A stretch of DNA of 64,000 nt from Anaeromassilibacillus senegalensis (GCF_021531715.1 NZ_JAFBIT010000002.1:434001-498000), one strand, 5' to 3'. Counted from the first letter of the stretch, positions 14,783 to 23,256 are shown. Notes: generated by a model from the letters alone, not told the origin. Translations and numbers: made by a program.

Positions 14783-15637
14783 ATGGAAAAAGGCGCATTG
14801 ATTCTGGAGGGCGGCTCGCTGCGCTCCCTGTTCACGGCGGGCGTGCTCGACGTGTTTATGGAAAACGACCTGTATTTTTCGGACGTGACCGGCGTTTCGG
14901 CCGGCGCGCTGACCGGCGTGAGCTACGTCTCGAAGCAGCCGGGGCGCACCGCACAGATCAACATCGGCTACGTCAACGACAAGCGGTATCTCGGCGTGAA
15001 CAATCTGCTTCTGCACCACGAGATTTTCAACTTCGATTTTCTGTTCAACGAGCTGAGCCGTGAAATCCTGCCGTTTGACTTCAACACCTTTTTCAGCTCG
15101 CCGGTGCACTTCACGGCGGTGGCGACGAGTCTAGACACCGGCGAACCGGTCTACTTTGAAAAGAGCGCGTGCTCCGATATTCTGACCGCCGTACGCGCGA
15201 GCAGCAGCATGCCGGTCGTCTCGAAGGCCGTGACGATCGACGGCAAACGGTATCTTGACGGCGGCTGCTCGATGGCGATCCCGTACCAGAAGGCGATCGA
15301 CGACGGCTTCGAGAAAATCGTGCTCGTTTTGACGCGCCAGCAGGGCTACCGCAAGCTGTATACGCGCCGTCCCGTCCTGCGCGCCTATGCGAAATACTTC
15401 CGACACTACCCGAACTTTATCCGCGCGCTGTTCGCCGTGCCCACGCGGTACGACCGCCAGCAGCGCGAGATCGACGAGCTCGAAAAGGCGGGACGCATCT
15501 TCGTCATCCGCCCGCAGCAGCCGGTCAACGTCTCGCACACCGAACGCGATGTGGAAAAGCTGACTGCGCTCTACAACGACGGCCGTAAAGAAGCCGAACG
15601 GCAGCTCGAAGCGCTCCGCGCATACCTCGCAAAATAA
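14783..15637 (+). CDS. Patatin-like phospholipase family protein
   Basis: 284 residues of the RssA/YlbK bacterial patatin group. Oxyanion glycine loop LEGGSLRSLFTAGVLDVF (residues 8-25; the first glycine-rich stretch is GGSLR rather than GGGxR), nucleophile elbow GVSAGAL (about 41), and catalytic aspartate in YLDGGCSMAIP (about 158). A predicted serine-aspartate lipid acyl hydrolase, cytoplasmic or membrane-associated. Start ATG 14783 follows GGGAAAGGA; longer frames from 14705 would include the promoter. Its terminator is shared with the convergent TIM-barrel gene. Substrate unknown. Confidence 0.88.
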   Translation: MEKGALILEGGSLRSLFTAGVLDVFMENDLYFSDVTGVSAGALTGVSYVSKQPGRTAQINIGYVNDKRYLGVNNLLLHHEIFNFDFLFNELSREILPFDFNTFFSSPVHFTAVATSLDTGEPVYFEKSACSDILTAVRASSSMPVVSKAVTIDGKRYLDGGCSMAIPYQKAIDDGFEKIVLVLTRQQGYRKLYTRRPVLRAYAKYFRHYPNFIRALFAVPTRYDRQQREIDELEKAGRIFVIRPQQPVNVSHTERDVEKLTALYNDGRKEAERQLEALRAYLAK

Positions 15638-15641
15638 ACCG

Positions 15642-15673
15642 CCGCCCGCACAGCCGTTTCGCTGTACGGGCGG
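15642..15673. terminator. Bidirectional terminator, patatin/TIM barrel
   Basis: Arms CCGCCCG.ACAGC/GCTGT.CGGGCGG; T-rich on both sides (GGTTCGCTT on +, GGTTTATTTT on -). Confidence 0.75.
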
Positions 15674-15678
15674 TTCGC

Positions 15679-16440
15679 TTATGCGTTTTTCATGACTTCA
15701 AGCGCCAGGGGGAGCTGTGTCTTCGGGTCGGGCGCGCTGCCCTCGAAGCTCATGCGGGCATCGTAGCCGATGCGGCGCAGGGCAGCAAAAAATGATTTGT
15801 AGTCCGCGCGGTCATCCGGCGTCATCGCGGCGCGGTTCTCGGGGTTCGAGATGTGCGTGTGGACAAGCTGTCCCGCGCACGCTTCGACGTCCTCCATCGT
15901 ACCGCCCTCCACGATCAGGTGGTAATAGTCGCACAGGAGCTTGAAGTGCGGGTGCGCGACATCCTGCACGAGATGCACCCCCTCCAACTGCGTGTTGAGG
16001 ATGTTCGTCTCCGCGCGGCGCAGCGGCTCGAGCGCGACGGTTACGCCGTGCTTTTGAGCCGTCTCGCCGAGCATTCGGCCGACCTTCACAAGCTGCGCCC
16101 ACGCGCGCTCCTGCGGAAAGCCCTCCGGCACGCGGCGGCTGCCGCCGCTGCCGAACACGGCGACCGAAATGCCCGCCGCTTCCAGCCTCGCCATCGCGCG
16201 GTCGAGATAGCTCTGCACCGCGGCGAAATCCGCATCCTCGCCCGTCAGGCGCAGACTGCCCGGGAACATGCAGTTCGCGGCCTCGGCGTGGATCGGCGCG
16301 GCATCATTTTCCGCACAGAACGCCGCAAATTGTTCATCCGTCATTTCCGCGAGCGACGTGACGCTCACCTCGATATAGTCAAATCCGATTTCCGCCAGAT
16401 TCCGGGCCTCGGAAACCGGCGCACAAACGCCAAAACGCAT
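15679..16440 (-). CDS. Sugar phosphate isomerase/epimerase-like TIM barrel protein
   Basis: 253 residues, xylose-isomerase-like AP endonuclease 2 family barrel. Visible strands and likely metal ligands: GFDYIEVSVTSL (Glu about 23), VTVALEPLRRAETN (Glu about 141), KLLCDYYHLIVEGG (Asp/His about 176-179), VHTHISNPENR (His about 204) and ARMSFEGSAPDP (Glu about 236). These are the usual positions for the divalent metal. Members epimerise or isomerise sugars and inositols; the substrate is not identifiable. ATG 16440 has GGAAAGG ten bases upstream. Confidence 0.85.
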   Translation of the reverse strand: MRFGVCAPVSEARNLAEIGFDYIEVSVTSLAEMTDEQFAAFCAENDAAPIHAEAANCMFPGSLRLTGEDADFAAVQSYLDRAMARLEAAGISVAVFGSGGSRRVPEGFPQERAWAQLVKVGRMLGETAQKHGVTVALEPLRRAETNILNTQLEGVHLVQDVAHPHFKLLCDYYHLIVEGGTMEDVEACAGQLVHTHISNPENRAAMTPDDRADYKSFFAALRRIGYDARMSFEGSAPDPKTQLPLALEVMKNA

Positions 16441-16473
16441 TTTACAACAACCTTTCCAAAAGGATTTGTCTTT

Positions 16474-16502
16474 ATTGTAGCGCAGTTTTTTGCTCAGCGC
16501 AA
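16474..16502 (-). promoter_or_regulatory. Promoter of the TIM-barrel gene
   Basis: - strand TTGCGC, 17 bases, TACAAT; divergent to the aldo/keto reductase promoter at 16531. Confidence 0.7.
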
Positions 16503-16530
16503 GCGGCGCGGGAAATTTCGCGTTTCTCCC

Positions 16531-16559
16531 TTGCCGCGGCCTCCGTTTTGCTCTATAAT
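16531..16559 (+). promoter_or_regulatory. Promoter of the aldo/keto reductase-ogt operon
   Basis: TTGCCG, 17 bases, TATAAT, 38 bases before the ATG at 16598. Confidence 0.75.
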
Positions 16560-16597
16560 GGGTGTATAAACTCTTCAACAGGAAGGATTGTATTGCT

Positions 16598-17518
16598 ATG
16601 AAAACCATGAAACTCGGCAAAACCGGGCTCGACGTCCCTGTCATCGCGCTCGGCTGCATGCGTCTTGCAGGCGCAGAGCGGAAGCAGGCGGAGGAATTCC
16701 TGCGCACCGCGCTCGACCTCGGCCTGAATTTCTTTGACCACGCCGATATCTACGGCGGCGGCCAGTGCGAAACGGTCTTCGCGGATCTCATCGCTTCGGC
16801 GGGCATCAATCGCGAGGATTTGATTCTGCAGTCCAAATGCGCCATCGTCCCCGGCAAGATGTATGATTTCTCGAAAAAACACATTCTCGACTCCGTGGAC
16901 GGCATTTTAAAGCGTCTGAACACCGATTATCTCGACGTGCTGCTTCTGCACCGCCCCGACGCGCTGATGGAGCCGGAAGAGGTCGCCGAGGCGTTTGACG
17001 CGCTGGAGACATCCGGCAAGGTACGCCATTTCGGCGTTTCGAACCAGGATCCGTACACGATGGATCTTTTGCAGAAGTCCATCCGCCAGCCAATCGCCGC
17101 GAACCAGCTCCAGCTCAGCATCACGAACGCGACGATGATCTCCCAGCCGATGAACATGAACATCGCGGACGGCTGCGACCCCGTGCTCGACGGCGGCGTG
17201 CTGAACTACTGCCGCCTCCACGACATCACGATCCAGACGTGGTCGCCGTTCCAGTACGGCTTCTTCGAGGGCGCCTTCATCGGCAGCGAAAAGTATCCCG
17301 AGCTGAACCGCAAGCTGGACGAGATCGCCGCGCGCCACAACGTCACAAACACGACCGTCGCGCTCGCGTGGATCCTGCGCCACCCGGCGAAGATGCAGGC
17401 CGTCACCGGCACGATCAATCCGAAGCGCCTCGTCGAGTGCGCCAAGGCCGCAGAGCTCACACTCTCGCGCGAAGAGTGGTACGAGCTGTACCTCGCCGCA
17501 GGCCATCGCCTGCCGTAA
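16598..17518 (+). CDS. Aldo/keto reductase (YdhF-like)
   Basis: 306-residue TIM barrel, NADPH-dependent carbonyl reductase. The catalytic tetrad can be read: Asp and Tyr in FFDHADIYGGGQCE (about residues 48-53), Lys in LILQSKCAI (about 79) and His in VLLLHRPDAL (about 114). Cofactor end: AVTGTINPKRLVECAKA (about 270-286). Start ATG 16598 follows AGGAAGG; the frame from 16562 begins within the promoter. The methyltransferase gene starts three bases after the stop. Natural substrate unknown. Confidence 0.92.
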   Translation: MKTMKLGKTGLDVPVIALGCMRLAGAERKQAEEFLRTALDLGLNFFDHADIYGGGQCETVFADLIASAGINREDLILQSKCAIVPGKMYDFSKKHILDSVDGILKRLNTDYLDVLLLHRPDALMEPEEVAEAFDALETSGKVRHFGVSNQDPYTMDLLQKSIRQPIAANQLQLSITNATMISQPMNMNIADGCDPVLDGGVLNYCRLHDITIQTWSPFQYGFFEGAFIGSEKYPELNRKLDEIAARHNVTNTTVALAWILRHPAKMQAVTGTINPKRLVECAKAAELTLSREEWYELYLAAGHRLP

Positions 17519-17521
17519 GCC

Positions 17522-17977
17522 ATGCGCGCCTGCCGCCGTTTTGAGACGGCCATCGGCCCGCTCTGGCTGGAGGAAACCGACGGCGCGCTGACACACGTCA
17601 CAAGCCGTCCCCTGCCCGAAACGCCGGAGGAAACGCCGCTGCTCCGGGCCGCATACGCGGAGCTGACGGCGTATTTTGCGGGCGCGCGGAAGACCTTTTC
17701 TGTGCCCCTGAACCCGCAGGGCACGATGTTCCAAAAGGCCGTCTGGGCCGCGCTGCGCGCAATCCCCTACGGCGAAACGCGCAGCTACGGGGAGATCGCC
17801 GCGGCGATCGGCAAGCCGAAGGCCGCGCGCGCTGTGGGCAGCGCGAACAACCGCAACCCCATTCTGATCTTCACGCCGTGCCACCGCGTCATCGGCGCAA
17901 ACGGTGCGCTCGTCGGCTTTGCCGCGGGTCTCGCGATGAAGGAAGCCCTGCTCGCACTCGAAAAGAAATACCGATAG
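17522..17977 (+). CDS. ogt: Methylated-DNA-[protein]-cysteine S-methyltransferase
   Basis: 151 residues. Accepts the O6-alkyl group from guanine onto an active-site Cys in a one-time repair reaction. Active site TPCHRVIGANGAL (Cys about 119), preceded by RAVGSANNRNPILI (family: RAVGxAxxxNPxxI) and helix FQKAVWAALRAIPYGETRSYGEIA with the Tyr/Arg recognition part (about 70-93). ATG 17522 lies three bases after the aldo/keto reductase stop with no evident Shine-Dalgarno, so translation is probably coupled. An AlkD-like glycosylase gene is nearby on the other strand. Confidence 0.93.
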   Translation: MRACRRFETAIGPLWLEETDGALTHVTSRPLPETPEETPLLRAAYAELTAYFAGARKTFSVPLNPQGTMFQKAVWAALRAIPYGETRSYGEIAAAIGKPKAARAVGSANNRNPILIFTPCHRVIGANGALVGFAAGLAMKEALLALEKKYR

Positions 17978-17983
17978 ACTGTG

Positions 17984-18025
17984 AAAAGACTGAAGAGCCG
18001 CAGCCCTTCAGTCTTTTACTTTTCT
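17984..18025. terminator. Terminator between ogt and the convergent hypothetical gene
   Basis: Perfect 12-base arms AAAAGACTGAAG/CTTCAGTCTTTT, usable in both directions; overlaps the last codon of the - strand gene at 18016. Confidence 0.85.
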
Positions 18026-18618
18026 ATCTGCTCCGCCCGCGGGTTATGCTGGCGGATAAAATCCAGCAGGATCTCGACCTGCTGCTTTCTGAAACAGGTC
18101 AGCCGGCAATCCAAAAGCGGCCTGCCTGTGCGTTCAAAGGTAATCCACCGCTTGGAATCCGCCCTGCTCCAAGGCAAGTACGTGCGGCTTGGAAACAGCT
18201 CCTGCGTGTAGCCGAACTTCCGGATGTCCTGCGCGTAGAATTCTGCACGAACGGCGTTCAGCGCAACGCCCTTTCGCCCGCTTTTGTGGATCATTTGCCG
18301 AAACGGGCTTTCTCTGCCCGCATGGAACTGCTCCGCAGGATCAGCTTCCACTCTGTCCGAGCGCACCATGCGCAGTTCCCGGTAAAGGATCTTCCCGTCC
18401 GGCTCAAGGCGAATCTCTGCGCCGAAGAAAGCTCTGAGCGAAAACACATTGGACACCAACAGAATAAACATCATAAAAAACTTCGCTTTGTTATCCATCC
18501 AGAAGAAATCGGGATTTAGGCAGCACATTCCTGCCGCCATCAGCCACGGAAGCACTAGCCACAGAAGCAAAATCTCAAATCTCTTCGGTCGAAGAATGAT
18601 TTCACCGTTTTTTCGCAC
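18016..18618 (-). CDS. Hypothetical two-helix membrane protein
   Basis: 200 residues, not recognised. Two hydrophobic helices near the N-terminus (LLLWLVLPWLMAAGMCC and FFMMFILLVSNVFSLRAFF, about residues 17-62), then a soluble domain of about 135 residues with alternating short strands (GAEIRLEPDGKILYREL, KFGYTQELFPSRTYL), an outline that resembles bacterial PH-like domains. GTG start three bases after the stop of the AlkD-like gene, so co-translated with it. A reading frame with good codon use and a terminator at its end supports that it is real. Confidence 0.65.
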   Translation of the reverse strand: MRKNGEIILRPKRFEILLLWLVLPWLMAAGMCCLNPDFFWMDNKAKFFMMFILLVSNVFSLRAFFGAEIRLEPDGKILYRELRMVRSDRVEADPAEQFHAGRESPFRQMIHKSGRKGVALNAVRAEFYAQDIRKFGYTQELFPSRTYLPWSRADSKRWITFERTGRPLLDCRLTCFRKQQVEILLDFIRQHNPRAEQIEK

Positions 18619-18621
18619 GTT

Positions 18622-19317
18622 CTATACGCCCTTTCTCTTCATCGTCCGCAAAAGCGCTTTATCTGCGTCCGACACACGGTAGGATTCGAGCATTTTCTGA
18701 ATGGCTTTGTTGTACGTCCAGTCGTCGAGCGCGCAGGTTTCGAGGAACGCGAACGTCTTATCGCGGTACTTCGCCATCGCGGTGGCGACTGCCCACGCCG
18801 CGCCCATTTTGTAGTAGTACGCGTCACAGCGCGTCGTGTTCAGAATATCGAGCACGCGGTCGATGTACGCATCGGTAAGAAAATGGCTCATCAGCGTGAC
18901 GACAAGCACACGCAGCGTAAACGGCTCTTCGGACGCGCGGTAGCGCATCAGGAACGCCCACGTTTCTTCCGGGTATTTCTCCGCCTGCTTGAACGACTGG
19001 CAGAGCGTGTCGCAGTTTGACCAGTTGTCGATGTGCGGCACGGCGCGGTCGAAATACGCGAGCAGCTCGCCGATTGCCCCGCGCGTGCGCCCGAGGACGT
19101 AGGCGTAAAGCATCGTCATCTCGATACTCGAAAAATCGCACGCGTCGAGAAAACCGCGCGCGTCCTCCCGCGCGATTTCAGCCGCCATCTTGCGCAGCAC
19201 GGGCAGCCGTACGCCGAGCATCGGCAGTGCGGAATCCTTGTTGAGCGAAAAGGAAAATGCGCGGTATCTCTCGTCGCAGTTCAAAAGCAATTCCTCTTTG
19301 ATTGCATCCAAACGCAT
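18622..19317 (-). CDS. DNA alkylation repair protein, AlkD-like HEAT-repeat glycosylase
   Basis: 231 residues of short alpha-helical HEAT-like repeats. Typical segments: VRLPVLRKMAAEIAR (about 37-51), DNWSNCDTLCQSF (about 96-108), TLRVLVVTLMSHFLTD (about 132) and YYKMGAAWAVATAMAKY (about 167-183). Members excise N3- and N7-alkylpurines by holding the flipped base without a pocket, using conserved Trp and Asp; W in DNWSN and the AAWAVA Trp are the candidates. ATG 19317. Lies 14 bases downstream of the fliB-like gene. Confidence 0.88.
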   Translation of the reverse strand: MRLDAIKEELLLNCDERYRAFSFSLNKDSALPMLGVRLPVLRKMAAEIAREDARGFLDACDFSSIEMTMLYAYVLGRTRGAIGELLAYFDRAVPHIDNWSNCDTLCQSFKQAEKYPEETWAFLMRYRASEEPFTLRVLVVTLMSHFLTDAYIDRVLDILNTTRCDAYYYKMGAAWAVATAMAKYRDKTFAFLETCALDDWTYNKAIQKMLESYRVSDADKALLRTMKRKGV

Positions 19318-19331
19318 AAAAAGCGCTCCTT

Positions 19332-20369
19332 TCAGCCAAACAGCAGCTTGAGCCGTTCGGCGGCAAAGGCGGGATCGCTGTGGAGCGCATCGATCATGTC
19401 CTCCATGTTTTCCGCGCTGTATTCCACCTGCTTAGAGTAGTCCTTTGTGCAGACGATGCGGTCCCACGGCGTGAACGCGCCGGTGTCGCGCAGGCATTTC
19501 GTGTTCATCAGGCAGATAAACCAGACGCTCACCGCGCAGAAAAAGACGCGCGCCGCGAGGCGTCCGTCGAGCGCGCCGCGCGCAAAGTGGCGGTACAGGA
19601 AGTAGACGAGCAGATTCTCGTAGCCGCCGTCGATTTCGTCGAGGTTGACGGCGAGCGAAGCATCGTCGAGCAGATGGACGTAATCCGGCCACGTGTCGTC
19701 GTACGGCTCGAGCGTCTCCATCACCTGCAGAAGCGCCTCGCGCACATCGGGCAGCGGCTCGTCTGTCCCGCGCTCCGCCGGAGCAGGCGTGCCGAACAAC
19801 TCACGCTGGACGCGCACGCCAAAATCGATCAGCCGGTGCATCCGCACCCGCAGCGGCAGAGAGCGATCCTGCACAAGGCGGAACGCCTCGTCGCGCAGGC
19901 GGAAGATGCGCATACCGCTGTCCGGCACGACCAGCACATCCGGCAGCTCGCCAACCGTCGTCGTGATGAACGTGATCGGATCCTTTTCCTCAAACAGCAG
20001 GCGGCATGCTTCCTCACAGCAGAGGCCGACGCCCATCTCCATGCGGTCGCCGATCTGCTCGTAAAAGCGCGGATGCTCGCGGCAGATCTCGCACAGGGCG
20101 TCTTCGCCGAGCTCCAGAATGACCTCGCAGAGGTTGTCGTCGTTCAGGAACGGGCAGCGCTCCAGATCGCCGAGGCGGAAGCACGCGCCACCCTCGGGCA
20201 GCTCGTCGATCTGCTCGCGCAGACGGTCGCCAAAGGCGCCTTCAATCTCCTCGTAATACGCCCGGGTATCCGGATCGATATCGATCTCCCAGCCCGCGCA
20301 GCACGTGTCGCTGCATTGGGACGCCGTGCAGCGGAACCGGTCATAAAAATTCGGTTTAATAAATTTCAT
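19332..20369 (-). CDS. FliB family flagellin lysine-N-methylase-like protein
   Basis: 345 residues. The N-terminal third is rich in clustered cysteines as in the FliB/YkgJ group: FRCTASQCSDTCCAGWEI (12-29), RCPFLNDDNLCEV (about 71-83), ALCEICREHPRFY (about 91-103), GLCCEEACRLL (about 115-125). Such proteins methylate flagellin lysines in Salmonella and are proposed metal or Fe-S binders. No flagellar gene is in the window, so either flagella are encoded elsewhere or this paralogue has another target, which is common in non-motile Clostridia. Located between the LacI regulator and the AlkD-like gene, ten bases after the former. Confidence 0.82.
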   Translation of the reverse strand: MKFIKPNFYDRFRCTASQCSDTCCAGWEIDIDPDTRAYYEEIEGAFGDRLREQIDELPEGGACFRLGDLERCPFLNDDNLCEVILELGEDALCEICREHPRFYEQIGDRMEMGVGLCCEEACRLLFEEKDPITFITTTVGELPDVLVVPDSGMRIFRLRDEAFRLVQDRSLPLRVRMHRLIDFGVRVQRELFGTPAPAERGTDEPLPDVREALLQVMETLEPYDDTWPDYVHLLDDASLAVNLDEIDGGYENLLVYFLYRHFARGALDGRLAARVFFCAVSVWFICLMNTKCLRDTGAFTPWDRIVCTKDYSKQVEYSAENMEDMIDALHSDPAFAAERLKLLFG

Positions 20370-20378
20370 AATACTTTC

Positions 20379-21455
20379 TTATTTTAAGTCCATGGGTTTG
20401 ACGTCCGGCTCGGGCAAAACCGTGCCCCGCTGCAGGACGGATGTAAGGTGTGTGGTGAGCGCGGTGCGCACCGGTTCCGGTACGGGTTCATCCGCATGCA
20501 GGACGCGCTCCATCAGAAGGGTGGCCGCGACCGTCGCGACCTCCTCCGTGTTCGGGCGGTAGTCCGTATAGTAGCCGAAGCTGCGCAGCACATTGTCGTC
20601 GTCGAGGCCGGTGAGAAAAACGTCGTTCGGCACGCGCCTTCCCGTGGAGGTGACGGCGCGCAGCATCCCGTAATCCCAGCCCTTGGAAAAGTTGATGATC
20701 GCTTTCGGCGGCGTTTCGCGGTGCATGATCTCATAAAGGAAGCGCTCGCGTTTCTCGCTCGCTTCAATCGGCGCGAGCATCCGGTTTTCCGGCGGAACCG
20801 TGACGCCGAATTCTTGGCACGCCGCTTCAAAGGCCGCAAGGCGCTGGCGGCCGGGCGCATAGACCGGCGGATCGGCCAGATAGGCGATATTGCGGTAGCC
20901 GCGCATAAATACCTCGCGCGTCACCTCGTAGCAGGCGTTGTAGTTATCGATGTAGACGCCGTCGCAGGCGATGCCCGTAAGCTCCCGGTCCACACAGACG
21001 ACCGGCGTGCCGTTGAGCCGGATGCTGTTCAGGTAGGCAGCGTTGCTGCCCTCCTGCCCGTCGACCGGCGCGATGAACAGCGCGGCAATCTTATAGGAAA
21101 GCAGGTCGTCGATGAGCCTGCGCTCGCGCACGACGCTGGATTCCGAATTGCACAGCAGCAGGCGGTAATCGTATTTCTCCGCGATGCGGTCGGCAATATA
21201 AAAGAGCTGGCTGAAAAACGGCGCGAAAATCTGCGGTACAATGACGCCGATGATCCGCGACCGGCTTTTCGACAGGCTCACAGCGATGGCGCTCGGCGAA
21301 TAATCGAGCGCCTGAACCGCCTGCATCACGCGCTCGAGCGTTTCGGCACTGACATATCCGTTTTTATTCAGCACGCGGGAAACCGTGGACTGCGAAACAC
21401 CCGCCGCCCGCGCAACATCCCGAATGGTGGCTTTTGATAGCTTTTCTGTTCCCAT
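20379..21455 (-). CDS. LacI-family transcriptional regulator
   Basis: 358 residues. LacI HTH at the start: TIRDVARAAGVSQSTVSRVLNK (about 9-30) with hinge helix SPSAIAVSLSKSRS (about 54-67). Periplasmic-binding-protein-like effector domain from about 62 onward (IIGVIVPQIFAPFFSQL, VVCVDRELTG, VFLTGLDDDNVLR). Start ATG 21455 (MGTEKLSK) follows GAAGGG; upstream ATGs at 21476 and 21503 have poorer sites. Only ten bases precede the fliB-like gene, so they are co-transcribed, an odd pairing. Which sugar or operon it controls is not shown; the beta-galactosidase at 30228-32288 is a candidate. Confidence 0.9.
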   Translation of the reverse strand: MGTEKLSKATIRDVARAAGVSQSTVSRVLNKNGYVSAETLERVMQAVQALDYSPSAIAVSLSKSRSRIIGVIVPQIFAPFFSQLFYIADRIAEKYDYRLLLCNSESSVVRERRLIDDLLSYKIAALFIAPVDGQEGSNAAYLNSIRLNGTPVVCVDRELTGIACDGVYIDNYNACYEVTREVFMRGYRNIAYLADPPVYAPGRQRLAAFEAACQEFGVTVPPENRMLAPIEASEKRERFLYEIMHRETPPKAIINFSKGWDYGMLRAVTSTGRRVPNDVFLTGLDDDNVLRSFGYYTDYRPNTEEVATVAATLLMERVLHADEPVPEPVRTALTTHLTSVLQRGTVLPEPDVKPMDLK

Positions 21456-21518
21456 ATTTTTCCCTTCAAACTGCATTTTCACTTTACCAGCAAAACAGAA
21501 CATACTAACCTATTATAT

Positions 21519-21547
21519 AGAATAATCTTTTTTCGGCGTAATGTCAA
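21519..21547 (-). promoter_or_regulatory. Promoter of the LacI-fliB-AlkD operon
   Basis: - strand TTGACA, 17 bases, TATTCT (a TATAAT lies seven bases further). Confidence 0.65.
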
Positions 21548-21575
21548 GAAACTGCGCGGCGCCTGCGAAAAAGAT

Positions 21576-21604
21576 TTGACATTTCGCAGAAACTTGGGTA
21601 TGAT
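21576..21604 (+). promoter_or_regulatory. Near-consensus promoter of the small membrane protein
   Basis: TTGACA, 17 bases, TATGAT. The transcript would have an about 90-base leader before the ATG at 21701. Confidence 0.8.
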
Positions 21605-21700
21605 AAGTACAGATATACAAACTTGAAGGCCGAATCTGTTTTCACGGCTTTCAAAGCCGGAACCGCCGGCGCAAACCGCTCAGAAAGGATGGTTTATTTT

Positions 21701-21850
21701 ATGAAATGTCTGAACAAGGTGCTGACCATTATCGGCTGCATTACGGCCATTGTCGCCGTCGCCGCCGCGGTGTTTGCCGTCCTGTCGTATTTTGACAAAA
21801 AGAAGGAAGACGCCGAGCTTGAGGAATATCTCGAGGGAGCTATTCAGTAA
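21701..21850 (+). CDS. Small single-pass membrane protein
   Basis: 49 residues. One strongly hydrophobic helix VLTIIGCITAIVAVAAAVFAVL (7-28) followed by a charged tail YFDKKKEDAELEEYLEGAIQ. ATG 21701 has AGAAAGG 11 bases upstream; an in-frame ATG 12 bases earlier is too close to that site. The strong promoter and isolated position support a real, well expressed small protein. I recall similar 45-50 residue proteins in Oscillospiraceae but know no function. Confidence 0.7.
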   Translation: MKCLNKVLTIIGCITAIVAVAAAVFAVLSYFDKKKEDAELEEYLEGAIQ

Positions 21851-22054
21851 AGGCAAAGTGTGCCTTGGACGAACAGCCGTAAAGGGAGAACAGTAAGCCG
21901 TCACAGACAATGAAGTGACCCCGAAAAGTGCTTGCGGCGTATGCTCCTCGACAGAAAAGCCCGGCAGCTCATTTTTGAAAAACGGGAGAAACCGAGCGCA
22001 TTCATCAGTTTGCTGATCAGTCGGACAGCCGTTTGCCCTGCGAAGAATAAGTCA
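21851..22054. other. Non-coding gap
   Basis: Just over 200 bases with no gene, promoter or RNA that I recognise. A short + frame (RMLLDRKARQLIFEKREKPSAF) near 21932 has no homologue I know and no ribosome binding site. Confidence 0.5.
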
Positions 22055-22090
22055 AAAGCGCCCTGCGGTTTTTCCGCAGGGCGCTTTCTT
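22055..22090. terminator. Terminator after the MarR-ABC remnant
   Basis: Perfect 14-base arms AAAGCGCCCTGCGG/CCGCAGGGCGCTTT with loop TTTTT; works in both directions. Confidence 0.88.
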
Positions 22091-22099
22091 CATCGCGGC

Positions 22100-23115
22100 T
22101 CAGGTGGCGAAGCCTGCATACTGCGTCATATACAGGTCGTAGTATTTTCCTTTCTGTGCCAGCAGGTCGTCGTGGCTGCCGCTTTCGACGATCCGGCCCT
22201 GATCCATCACCACGATCAGGATTCTCGGGTCGGCCACAAAGGCCCGGGCAATGGCGAGAAGCTGCCGCTGCCCCTGACTGATGTTGGCACCGGCGGCCGA
22301 AAGGATCGTATCATACCCCTGCGGCAGCATGAAAATCATTTCCCCGCAGCGGCTCATGCGAACCGCCTCGTCCAGCTGCGCCTGCCCGGCTTCAGCATTG
22401 GCGTAAAGCAGATTGCTGCGGACGCTGTCGGAGAACAGCACCGTATCCTGCAGGACGATGGCGACATCGCCGCGAATACTGCTGCGCGCCACCTGCGCGA
22501 TATCCTGCCCGTCAATGCTGATTTTGCCGCTGTCGATGTCGTAGAACCGCATCAGAAGGTTGAGCAGCTGGGTCGTGTATGTGATCGCCGCCATGATGCT
22601 GCCGGGGGTAGTGCTCCCGCTCCCGACCTGCACGAAACCCGCAGCCAAAATGATCACCACGACCACGTACATCAAGGCGTTCATGATAGGATTCATGAAA
22701 GCAAAGATCGTCAGCACCTGGAACTGCGTCCGGATCAGCTCGTCGTTCGCCTTGCCGAAACGCGCACAGCACGATGATCCCGAACTGCCGGTTCAGCCGA
22801 AACATAAAAAACATACTGCCGAACATCAGCATGGCGGTGCGGATCATGCCGCGGACGAGCTGGGACACAAAATTCTGCACCTGCGTGATGTCGCTGGGGA
22901 CGCGCTGAATCAGACCGGCGCTTCCCAGCTTACCCACAACCTCGCTGGCAGAGCCGGGTTGGATCCCCAGCCGCTCCGTCAGCTCCCGCTGGGTCATACC
23001 CGGCATTTCCCGCAGAAGCATCAAAATACGCTTCTGACTGCCCTTTCCTTCGGAAATGCGGCGCATGGTGTGGCTGATGTCCCAAAAATTCCGGATCAGT
23101 CTGTTATTTGTATCG
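22100..23115 (-). pseudogene. Collapsed MarR regulator-ABC exporter locus
   Basis: A MarR-like winged helix (HTMRRISEGKGSQKRIL, MTQRELTERLGIQPGSAS, about 22905-23115) runs directly into an ABC exporter membrane domain (PSDITQVQNFVSQLVRGMIR). The frame shifts near 22757-22780; the next frame holds ANDELIRTQFQVLTIFAFMNP and TPGSIMAAITYTTQLLN. There it jumps in frame to LLMRFYDIDSGKI, skipping the Walker A part, keeps the signature-like ISQGQRQLLAIARAF, then jumps from DPRILI to VVMDQGRI, losing the Walker B aspartate-glutamate and H-loop. At least four blocks are gone, and no start codon precedes the MarR part. An ancestral MarR-ABC-ABC multidrug locus reduced to about 1 kb. Confidence 0.8.
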
Positions 23116-23202
23116 AGTGCATTGTAAGCTCATTCTGGAAACGCTCCTCGAAAAATGCCTGAAAAGCTGGGAGCCCCAGCACAAGGCTGAGCCTGAAGAC
23201 TG

Positions 23203-23256
23203 AAAAAACCGCCTGCACGGGATCCTTCGACACCGGCACAGGCGGTTTTTTCTTTT
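23203..23256. terminator. Terminator downstream of the XRE regulator
   Basis: Arms AAAAAACCGCCTG/CAGGCGGTTTTTT (23203-23215, 23239-23251) enclosing a 23-base loop; U-rich on both strands. Confidence 0.75.

Noticed and set aside
21932-22777. 281-residue + strand frame beside the small membrane protein
   Set aside because: Mostly antisense to the MarR-ABC remnant and crosses its terminator; first 40 codons have no support.
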